Shown here: in pieces, positions 6,924 through 13,233 of the stretch
Position numbering within the stretch: the first letter of the stretch is position 1
Layout of the letters: every line of letters starts with the position of its first letter
Source of the DNA: Hyphomicrobiales bacterium
GTDB taxonomy: Bacteria > Pseudomonadota > Alphaproteobacteria > Rhizobiales > JACESI01
Reading direction: 5' to 3'
Assembly (NCBI GenBank): GCA_039989895.1
Contig: JBDXGY010000006.1
Location: forward strand, 310,001 to 374,000
Length of the DNA stretch: 64,000 nucleotides
Notes under the pieces: generated by a model
The model's database searches: none
What the model was told of the DNA's origin: nothing
Seen by the model: the letters and a program-made list of their open reading frames with translations, nothing else
Position numbers and translations under genes: made by a program

Positions 6924-7259
6924 TTAGCCCGGGTTTTGCGAATGACAAAGCGAGCGGGCGCGGCTTGCGAATTGTTCAGCTTGATGGTCATTGATAACAC
7001 CGTCAGCTTTCATCTGGCCGACATGACCAACACGTTCCTCAAGACAGGCTGCTAAAGCTGGATTGTCATTTTTGACGCGCTGTTCACCGGCAGTTTGCAC
7101 GATAGGTGTTTTCTCGCCATCGGTAACAGAAGTGTAGAATTCTTTGATCTCAGATTCCCAGTTGATGAATAGGAAAGCCAAAGCGCCAACGCCAATCGCT
7201 AAGCCCAAAAAGCGAGCACAGTTACTATGAATAAAACGGTTTTCTATTGCAGCAGTCAT
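6924..7259 (-). CDS. Hypothetical single-pass membrane protein
   Basis: I do not recognise this 111-residue protein. It has one clear membrane segment at about residues 17-33 (FLGLAIGVGALAFLFIN), followed by a soluble, presumably periplasmic part with two Cys (CLEERVGHVG and SLCHSQ). It lies 17 bp downstream of the DUF6352 gene at the end of the FDH-associated operon and is likely cotranscribed. Confidence 0.6.
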   Translation of the reverse strand: MTAAIENRFIHSNCARFLGLAIGVGALAFLFINWESEIKEFYTSVTDGEKTPIVQTAGEQRVKNDNPALAACLEERVGHVGQMKADGVINDHQAEQFASRARSLCHSQNPG

Positions 7260-7276
7260 TTTTTCCCCCCAGTGGC

Positions 7277-8320
7277 TCAGCTATCTCTTGCGCGTATCGG
7301 CAAGTTAGTGAGTAAATTTTGTGGTTTCAATTTAACCTCATTTTGTGCATTCACCGCAAGCCCTAGATAGACAGGTTTATCCCCAACTGCGGTGTCTGCG
7401 TCGTTTTTGTTCAAGAAAATGAGGCTAAAAAGACCAGCGATCCGTGTTGTGGTTGGATCGAAGTCGATTTCTCCCTCATATAATCCATTCAGATAAGCGG
7501 TCGCTGTTGCATCAAGGCCGATATGCCATCGCCACGTTTCATCCTTGATGGATTGCAAAGGTTGAACCCGAGTTCTGATCTTGAAAAAATGCGATACCCA
7601 TTTCTCAATAACGCGGGCAAAAGCATCATTTGCCGGTTCAGTGAAGCGGAAATCAATGGCCGTATCAAAGCGATCTGAGCGTTCAAAATAAGTATGTTTG
7701 TTTTCTTCACTTAAAATATCAAGTGATACATCGCGAAGCGGGGTGCCACTTTCTGCAATCAAGGCACCCAATCCACCAAGCCCACCGTCTTTTTGGCGCA
7801 GATCAAGTATCTCGCTGTCAGCAAACATCAGTTGCCCATCTTCCGTAGTCACCTTTTGATCGCGAAAGAAAATTTCGGCGGCGCGAAGCTGCATGGGGTC
7901 TTCACAACCATCCATTACATTGCGCATAATCAAATGGGTCAACTGGTCGATAAACAGGGGCGGTATGGTTATCTGTGTGCCGGTTTTGAACAGGGCTGCA
8001 TAGGCCGCTTCAATACTGCCGTGATCCACCAAAAAGTCGCGATAATCGAGAATGATTTGATAGTTCTGGCGCGCGGCTTCATCTTTGATGGTTTTAATAT
8101 CTTCAGCGCTAATCGTCACAAAGGGATCGGCCATCAGCATTTCAAAAAGTCGATGCTCATCAGCGCACGATTCTTCAACAGGGTGGATTTCCGGTCGTGT
8201 GTAATAAGCGCGCAAAAGATCGGCCGTGATGTTTAACCAGCCATCAGCATTTACACTCACAAGATGGAAGCCAGCAGACTTCCAAAAAACAGGTTCGGTT
8301 GTTTGGCTGTCGGTTTTCAT
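7277..8320 (-). CDS. DUF6352 family protein
   Basis: A 347-residue soluble protein beginning MKTDSQTTEPVFWKSAGFHL, which fits the DUF6352 pattern (aromatic FWxSxGxHLL start followed by a helical domain) as I recall it. Function unknown. The ATG overlaps the stop of the DUF6505 gene as ATGA, indicating translational coupling; an upstream in-frame start would overlap more. It belongs to a conserved set that travels with membrane-linked formate dehydrogenase genes in alphaproteobacteria. I see no catalytic motif. Confidence 0.65.
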   Translation of the reverse strand: MKTDSQTTEPVFWKSAGFHLVSVNADGWLNITADLLRAYYTRPEIHPVEESCADEHRLFEMLMADPFVTISAEDIKTIKDEAARQNYQIILDYRDFLVDHGSIEAAYAALFKTGTQITIPPLFIDQLTHLIMRNVMDGCEDPMQLRAAEIFFRDQKVTTEDGQLMFADSEILDLRQKDGGLGGLGALIAESGTPLRDVSLDILSEENKHTYFERSDRFDTAIDFRFTEPANDAFARVIEKWVSHFFKIRTRVQPLQSIKDETWRWHIGLDATATAYLNGLYEGEIDFDPTTTRIAGLFSLIFLNKNDADTAVGDKPVYLGLAVNAQNEVKLKPQNLLTNLPIRARDS

Positions 8321-8796
8321 TCTTCTACAATCTCCCATACGCGGGTATGTAACGGCTCTGATGGAGGCGTGATCGTTCTATATTCTTCATGAATTTCACC
8401 AGCATCATCGAAAAACCGACGTACCGTAAACACAGTATTGATGGGATGTTCAGCGCAAAGATCGGCAATGAATGTCAGTTCATTTTGCGCGATGGGTAAG
8501 GCGGGTGTCAGAGCTGGTGCACCATAGTGTTCGACAAAATGTAGACCCAGTGCTTCCACCAGCTTTGCTTGTGTATCTTCATCAATTTCGCTGACCGTTG
8601 CAAAAGTGGAGCGGCCAAAGCTTTCCAATGATAGAAAGCCATTAGTGAATGCCTGTTTGGTTTTGCCTTTGAGGTCATCTTCGCTCGCATTTGAAAAGCT
8701 GAACGCTCCAGAAATAGCCCATTCATCACCTTCAGCGGTTATGTCATAGACATTGTTGTCTGTCTGGTCGAAGTGGATGGTCTTCAGGAGTTTCAT
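8317..8796 (-). CDS. DUF6505 family protein
   Basis: A 159-residue protein starting MKLLKTIHFDQTDNNVYDI, with the central segment EWAISGAFSFSN typical of DUF6505 as remembered. It has no signal peptide or metal motif, and its function is unknown. ATGA overlaps at both ends couple it to the ligase-like gene upstream and the DUF6352 gene downstream, so the three products may be made in fixed ratio and perhaps interact. Confidence 0.65.
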   Translation of the reverse strand: MKLLKTIHFDQTDNNVYDITAEGDEWAISGAFSFSNASEDDLKGKTKQAFTNGFLSLESFGRSTFATVSEIDEDTQAKLVEALGLHFVEHYGAPALTPALPIAQNELTFIADLCAEHPINTVFTVRRFFDDAGEIHEEYRTITPPSEPLHTRVWEIVEE

Positions 8797-9530
8797 TCAA
8801 CATGCGCCATGATTGTTGTATCAAGTCCATCAGTAACTGCTACGAGCTGCGTTCCGCCATCATGCTTTAAAAGCAGATTGGCGCTTTCATCGAGCCCAAG
8901 AAAGGTGCCGTCGATATCGGTGATGGAAAGGGCATGACCTTGCACCATACGGCCATCAAGCTGAGTGAGAACCGGCTGAAAGCCTTCTTCATCCCATGTA
9001 TGCATCCAGCTCATGAAATGCCGTGCGGTTGAATCCAGCACCATCATGGCATCAAGGTCACCGCATCCTTCATCCCAAAGTGTGGTGCGACTTTGGTCAA
9101 GGCCGGGATCAATGTTGTCCGCTGTTGGTCTGACATTGATATGAGTTGAAATTACCATGAAGCGAGGATAACCATCCACGTCATCCTCTTCGCTCAAAAT
9201 GGCACGAACACTACCAATTTCGGCCCCATTGGCTAGAATTTTATTCGGCCAGTGATGAGTAATTGCTAGCTCTGGTGGCCCGATGGCGCCGATGGCATCA
9301 CCGAGCGCTACCATTTGCACAAAAATCATGTCGAGCGCTTTTGTGCGGTCAACCTCTGGCTCCAGCACAACGGCATAATCTAGCGTATCGTTATCGCGCA
9401 GCCACAAAACATCGCCTGCGCCATATTTACCCTTTAATGCTCCAGCCGCTGCTTTGCGGGCAGGGCTTTGACCAACCTTCAATTCATGGCTGGTAAGCAG
9501 AGGCGGAAATTGTGGTGTCATCTTACTCAC
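8793..9530 (-). CDS. Degenerate biotin/lipoate-protein ligase-like protein (DUF4444 type)
   Basis: A 245-residue member of the biotin/lipoate ligase fold, recognisable from the segment ITHHWPNKILANGAEIGSVRA, which parallels the KWPND...KxxGIL strand of BirA. The Gly/Arg-rich adenylate loop (GRGRRGR) of true ligases is absent, and the Lys of the KxxG motif is replaced (AEIG). Either catalysis differs from BirA or the protein is non-catalytic. A C-terminal small domain follows, as in the DUF4444 architecture. The start is GTG in a GTGA overlap with the DUF6494 stop. A role in FDH maturation is suggested only by the operon. Confidence 0.65.
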   Translation of the reverse strand: MSKMTPQFPPLLTSHELKVGQSPARKAAAGALKGKYGAGDVLWLRDNDTLDYAVVLEPEVDRTKALDMIFVQMVALGDAIGAIGPPELAITHHWPNKILANGAEIGSVRAILSEEDDVDGYPRFMVISTHINVRPTADNIDPGLDQSRTTLWDEGCGDLDAMMVLDSTARHFMSWMHTWDEEGFQPVLTQLDGRMVQGHALSITDIDGTFLGLDESANLLLKHDGGTQLVAVTDGLDTTIMAHVE

Positions 9531-9721
9531 GAAAGGTCAATTTGACCTTCAACCTCATGATTGAGATCGGTTCCCTCAGCCGTCAAAACAACTTTGACAT
9601 TTAGTTTGGAACGACCAGCAAGATCAGCTTCGCGCACGATGCGTTCTATTTCTTGTTGTGAGGTGACACCCACCTGCTTCAGAAACTTACGCATAGACAT
9701 ATTGAATGTATCGTCTGACAT
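9527..9721 (-). CDS. DUF6494 family protein
   Basis: A 64-residue protein whose N-terminal half (NMSMRKFLKQVGVTSQQEIE) is the conserved DUF6494 stretch; the second half is a beta-rich tail ending VEGQIDLS. Function unknown. It begins a chain of overlapping genes (ligase-like, DUF6505, DUF6352), and its stop overlaps the next start as GTGA. A purine-rich AAGGAG site lies before its ATG. Confidence 0.7.
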   Translation of the reverse strand: MSDDTFNMSMRKFLKQVGVTSQQEIERIVREADLAGRSKLNVKVVLTAEGTDLNHEVEGQIDLS

Positions 9722-9756
9722 GACGACTCCTTAAAAGAATAGTTTTGTGGTTGGTC

Positions 9757-9894
9757 TTAGTTGCTTAAGCGAACTGAACCATTAGGTGATGTATAGCTTT
9801 CACCTGAAGACTTGTTGAACTGTGATTGTAGGGCAAAGCCTGCGATCACCGAGATAAGAAGCATTACTGCGATACCGCTGAGTACTGAATTCAT
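9757..9894 (-). CDS. 45-residue single-pass membrane protein
   Basis: A very short gene encoding MNSVLSGIAVMLLISVIAGF followed by ALQSQFNKSSGESYTSPNG and VRLSN. It has one N-terminal membrane helix and a small polar tail. Its ATG overlaps the stop of the WD40-cytochrome c gene as ATGA, so it is translationally coupled to it, and it lies 35 bp before the DUF6494 gene. That position suggests a small accessory subunit of the FDH membrane complex, comparable in idea to other respiratory microproteins. I recognise no family. Confidence 0.65.
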   Translation of the reverse strand: MNSVLSGIAVMLLISVIAGFALQSQFNKSSGESYTSPNGSVRLSN

Positions 9895-11288
9895 TGTTTT
9901 TTTCCTCCATTTACACCCGCATTTTTATTCTCTTTAGGTGCGGTTGCTATACGCAGAAACTCTACTAGTTCTGCGCGTTTTTCAATCGATTTTAATCGTT
10001 GTATTGGCATTTTTGTGCCAGGTACCATGATATCTGGCCCATCGTCAAAAAGTTGAGATATTGTATCTGCATTCCAGATAATTGACGAGACCTTTAAAGC
10101 GTCTGAATAATCGTAGCCAACTAAGGTGCCAGCCTTGCGTCCAAAAACATCATAAAGAGTCGGACCAGCACGATTTGCTCCATCAGGTTTCAATGTATGA
10201 CAGACAGAGCATTTTCGTTGAAATTCAAGTTGGCCGATATTTTCTGAATCAGAAAGCTGAAACCGTCGCGGGAATTTACTCTGTACGGGTTGAAAGCCAC
10301 TATTGTTACTAAAATCATGGAAGCTTGCAAAATCATCTAGCCCCACATGATAAAGTGCATCCTCATTACCCGTGAAAGCAAGACCCCAAACGGGACCAAA
10401 TGACCCGGCAGCTTCACGCTTAGGTTTCATCGTTTCAGTTTCATACAGATGGATGAAACCCGCCCCATCACCCGATGCAATGGTTTTACCATCTGGAGAA
10501 ACACTGAGCGATAAGACCGGACGGTCATATTTATCTATCTGATTTGCTTCGCCAACTTTAGTGAGATCAACGGCACTTAAGGTGCCATCCAGTGCACCAA
10601 AAACCAGTGACTTATCATTTTGTGCCATTGCCAGAACATTAATGCCCCAGCCAAAGTTATATACGGGATCGAGAAAAGCGCCGCTGGCCGCATCCCATGA
10701 ACGAATGGTGCCATCATAAGAGCCGGTATAGACAGTTTGCCCATCGGCTGAGAATGTGACCGCATTGACATTGCCGCGATGGCCTTCAAGGCGTGCGATT
10801 TCTGAGCGGCTTTTGATATCAAACAAGCGGGCTGTTCCATCCCATCTCGCTATGGCGGCGCGCTTGCCATCAGCGGATACAGCAACATCGAGAACTTTAT
10901 CGCCGGTATCATTAAGTTTTGCGATGATCTTTCCACTTTGAATATCCCAAACAGCAAAGCTGCCGTCGTCAGACACGGAGACGATTTCATTTGTATTCGG
11001 AACAAAACTCACATCATTCACAGCCGCATCGTGACCTGAAAGGCGGTGGCGAATTTTCGCGCCATGGATCGTTAAATCCCAAACAATGATGCCGTAATCG
11101 AAAGAGGCGGTGAGGGCCGTTTTACCGTCAGAAGAAATGCTGATGGAACGAATAGGACCGCCGTGCCCCTCAAGCTTAGAGGGGAAAGTTTGTTGCGACA
11201 GCGCTCGTTGCCCCATCGCGAGGCTGAGTGCGGTGGCTATAACCACCGCACTCAAGTTTTTGAAAAAAAGGGCAAGCTTTTGAGACAA
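9891..11288 (-). CDS. WD40 beta-propeller fused to class I cytochrome c
   Basis: A 465-residue exported protein. The signal peptide spans about residues 1-32 (VVIATALSLAMGQRALSQ). It is followed by a seven-bladed-type WD40 propeller (repeats such as LEGHGGPIRSISISSDGKTA and LEGHRGNVNAVTFSADGQ) and then a cytochrome c domain with the haem motif CSVCH near residue 357 and a candidate Met ligand in VPGTKMP. It lies 2 bp after the FdhC stop and has a TTG start without a clear ribosome site, so it is probably coupled to fdhC. A periplasmic electron acceptor or docking subunit for the formate dehydrogenase is the natural inference. Confidence 0.82.
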   Translation of the reverse strand: MSQKLALFFKNLSAVVIATALSLAMGQRALSQQTFPSKLEGHGGPIRSISISSDGKTALTASFDYGIIVWDLTIHGAKIRHRLSGHDAAVNDVSFVPNTNEIVSVSDDGSFAVWDIQSGKIIAKLNDTGDKVLDVAVSADGKRAAIARWDGTARLFDIKSRSEIARLEGHRGNVNAVTFSADGQTVYTGSYDGTIRSWDAASGAFLDPVYNFGWGINVLAMAQNDKSLVFGALDGTLSAVDLTKVGEANQIDKYDRPVLSLSVSPDGKTIASGDGAGFIHLYETETMKPKREAAGSFGPVWGLAFTGNEDALYHVGLDDFASFHDFSNNSGFQPVQSKFPRRFQLSDSENIGQLEFQRKCSVCHTLKPDGANRAGPTLYDVFGRKAGTLVGYDYSDALKVSSIIWNADTISQLFDDGPDIMVPGTKMPIQRLKSIEKRAELVEFLRIATAPKENKNAGVNGGKKQ

Positions 11289-11290
11289 AG

Positions 11291-12466
11291 CTATTCTGCT
11301 GGTTGAATCGTTTCAGTGCGTGGCTGACTTTCAACCTTAGCATCTTCTTCTTCAACCCACAGGCTGTGATGCTCCATTGCCCATGTGCGATCAACTTTAC
11401 CATCACTCATGGCTGCAAAAGCACCCTCCATACCCACAGAACCGATATAGATATGCGCGATGACAATGATCACCATAACAACTGACATTATGCCGTGCCA
11501 TAACTGCGCGAATTGCTGCTCTTGAATACCAGTCAATACGGCGGGAAGTTCGGTCCCAAATATTGAATTGATGGCTCCAAAAGTGCCTGCAAAATAGCTT
11601 GTTGTGAAGGGGAATAATAAAGCCCAGCCAGACAAGGACAAAGAGACTCCGCCTAAAATAACCATCCAGAAAATGATTTTTTGACCGGCATTAAACTTCT
11701 TAGCCGCAGGATGCGCACCACCAAGTATGCCGCCACCTTTCAAGAACCACATGATGTCACGTGGGTGTGGAATGTTGTGGCGTATCCATGTAATTGCGAC
11801 CCATACTAAAGACACCATAAAGGCAAAAGCTACATAGTTATGAGCAAGCTTTCCGTAGACTGTAATAGTGGCGAAGGCTTCTTTGCCGAGAAGTGGTATA
11901 AGGAGTTCGCGACCATAGACGAGATTGAGGCCGGTCAAGGCTAGAATAATGAAACTCGACGCAAGCAGCCAATGGCCCATACGTTCTATCCATTTGAAAC
12001 GCAAAATCGTCTCACCGGACGGGCCGCCATGGCCAATGCGGATGCGCCCGCGCAGACCAAAGAAAATACCCAAAAGAGCGATCATGCCCAAGATGCCCCA
12101 AGCTGAATAGGTTGGAAATGCGCCGTTACGAATGCGCAGCCAGTCCATGCCATTCGTCTGAATAGCCGTCTTTGCTGCTGGATTTCTATCGGAAACTTTA
12201 CCCGTTCCACCGCTTTTTAATGTGCGCCATAAATCAGAATCAGATGTTACTCCTTGGGAAGCACCCGGTACCGTACCTTCTATCGGGCTCGGCTCTTCAA
12301 ACTTATTTTGTTGGGCTGAGCTGATTGAGGTCATTAAGGTGAGGGCGCCAAGCAAAAACAGCGCTGCCATCATCCAAATCATAAGTTTTTTAGCTTTACC
12401 ATCATCCTGTTTAGTGATGGCTTTTGCATGCGATTTTTCAGCACGCCAATTTTTGTAATGTGTCAC
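11291..12466 (-). CDS. fdhC: Formate dehydrogenase gamma subunit, cytochrome b556
   Basis: The membrane subunit that anchors FDH and passes electrons to the quinone pool. After an N-terminal helix and a periplasmic linker, the C-terminal part has the di-haem cytochrome b pattern of FdnI/FdoI (RFKWIERMGHWLLASSF; AHNYVAFAFM; QLWHGIMSVVMVIIVIAHIY) with several conserved His in the membrane helices. I start it at the GTG preceded by GGGAGAG; another GTG 30 nt upstream would include that site. It is separated from fdhB by a strong terminator-like hairpin, so its level may be lower than that of FdhAB. The product is 391 residues, long for the family because of the N-terminal extension. Confidence 0.87.
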   Translation of the reverse strand: MTHYKNWRAEKSHAKAITKQDDGKAKKLMIWMMAALFLLGALTLMTSISSAQQNKFEEPSPIEGTVPGASQGVTSDSDLWRTLKSGGTGKVSDRNPAAKTAIQTNGMDWLRIRNGAFPTYSAWGILGMIALLGIFFGLRGRIRIGHGGPSGETILRFKWIERMGHWLLASSFIILALTGLNLVYGRELLIPLLGKEAFATITVYGKLAHNYVAFAFMVSLVWVAITWIRHNIPHPRDIMWFLKGGGILGGAHPAAKKFNAGQKIIFWMVILGGVSLSLSGWALLFPFTTSYFAGTFGAINSIFGTELPAVLTGIQEQQFAQLWHGIMSVVMVIIVIAHIYIGSVGMEGAFAAMSDGKVDRTWAMEHHSLWVEEEDAKVESQPRTETIQPAE

Positions 12467-12527
12467 AGGCTTCTCTCCCGTTGCTAGGGTTTTCACCCTG
12501 CAATCTATTATATATCCCTGAGATAAA

Positions 12528-12560
12528 AAGGCGGCTCCTCGTATTTTGAAAAGCCGCCTT
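12528..12560 (-). terminator. Intrinsic terminator/attenuator between fdhB and fdhC
   Basis: Read on the minus strand, AAGGCGGCT and AGCCGCCTT form a perfect 9-bp stem with a 15-nt loop, followed by a T-run. It lies inside the operon, in the 157-bp gap after fdhB. Confidence 0.75.
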
Positions 12561-12623
12561 CTTGATGCAGTTAGATACTAACCATAATTCTTGGCGTTAT
12601 GGTTTAGTGTCTAATGGCGCTGA

Positions 12624-13220
12624 TTAGCCACCTGATCTTTGACCATAGGCTGTGCCCCAACCCCATGCGCCTGAACCGAAGCCACGAGCGACGACGCGCT
12701 CACGATAAACGGCAGAGACCACATCGCCATCACCGGCGAGAAGGGCTTTAGTGGAACACATTTCAGCACAAAGTGGCAGTTTGCCTTCGGCAAGACGGTT
12801 ACGACCGTATTTGACGAATTCGGCTTGGGACATATCTTCTTCTGGGCCACCGGCACAGAAAGTACATTTGTCCATTTTACCACGAGTTCCGAAATTGGAA
12901 GCCTGCGGATATTGCGGCGCGCCAAACGGACACGCATAGAAGCAATAGCCACAACCGATACAAAGGTCTTTTGAGTGAAGCACTACACCGTCGTCTGTTT
13001 TGTAGAAACAATCTACAGGACAGACAGCAGAACAAGGTGCATCAGAACAATGCATACAGGCGATGGAAAGTGACCGTTCACCCGCTTTACCGTCATTCAA
13101 TGTGACGACGCGGCGGCGGTTGATCCCCCAAGGCACTTCATTTTCGTTTTTACAAGCTGTGACACAGGCGTTGCATTCGATGCAGCGTTCAGCGTCACAA
13201 AGGAATGTCATTCTTGCCAT
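12624..13220 (-). CDS. fdhB: Formate dehydrogenase beta subunit, 4x[4Fe-4S]
   Basis: The iron-sulfur electron-transfer subunit of membrane-linked formate dehydrogenase. Four Cys sets for four [4Fe-4S] clusters are visible: CIECNACVTAC (residues 13-23), CMHCSDAPCSAVCP, CIGCGYCFYACP, and CTFC...CAEMC. At 198 residues it is the short, FDH3-type beta subunit lacking the C-terminal membrane helix of E. coli FdnH. The gene starts 13 bp after fdhA, with an AGGAG ribosome site. It forms the bridge between the Mo/W catalytic subunit and cytochrome b. Confidence 0.92.
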   Translation of the reverse strand: MARMTFLCDAERCIECNACVTACKNENEVPWGINRRRVVTLNDGKAGERSLSIACMHCSDAPCSAVCPVDCFYKTDDGVVLHSKDLCIGCGYCFYACPFGAPQYPQASNFGTRGKMDKCTFCAGGPEEDMSQAEFVKYGRNRLAEGKLPLCAEMCSTKALLAGDGDVVSAVYRERVVARGFGSGAWGWGTAYGQRSGG

Positions 13221-13233
13221 TGTAATCTCCTCC

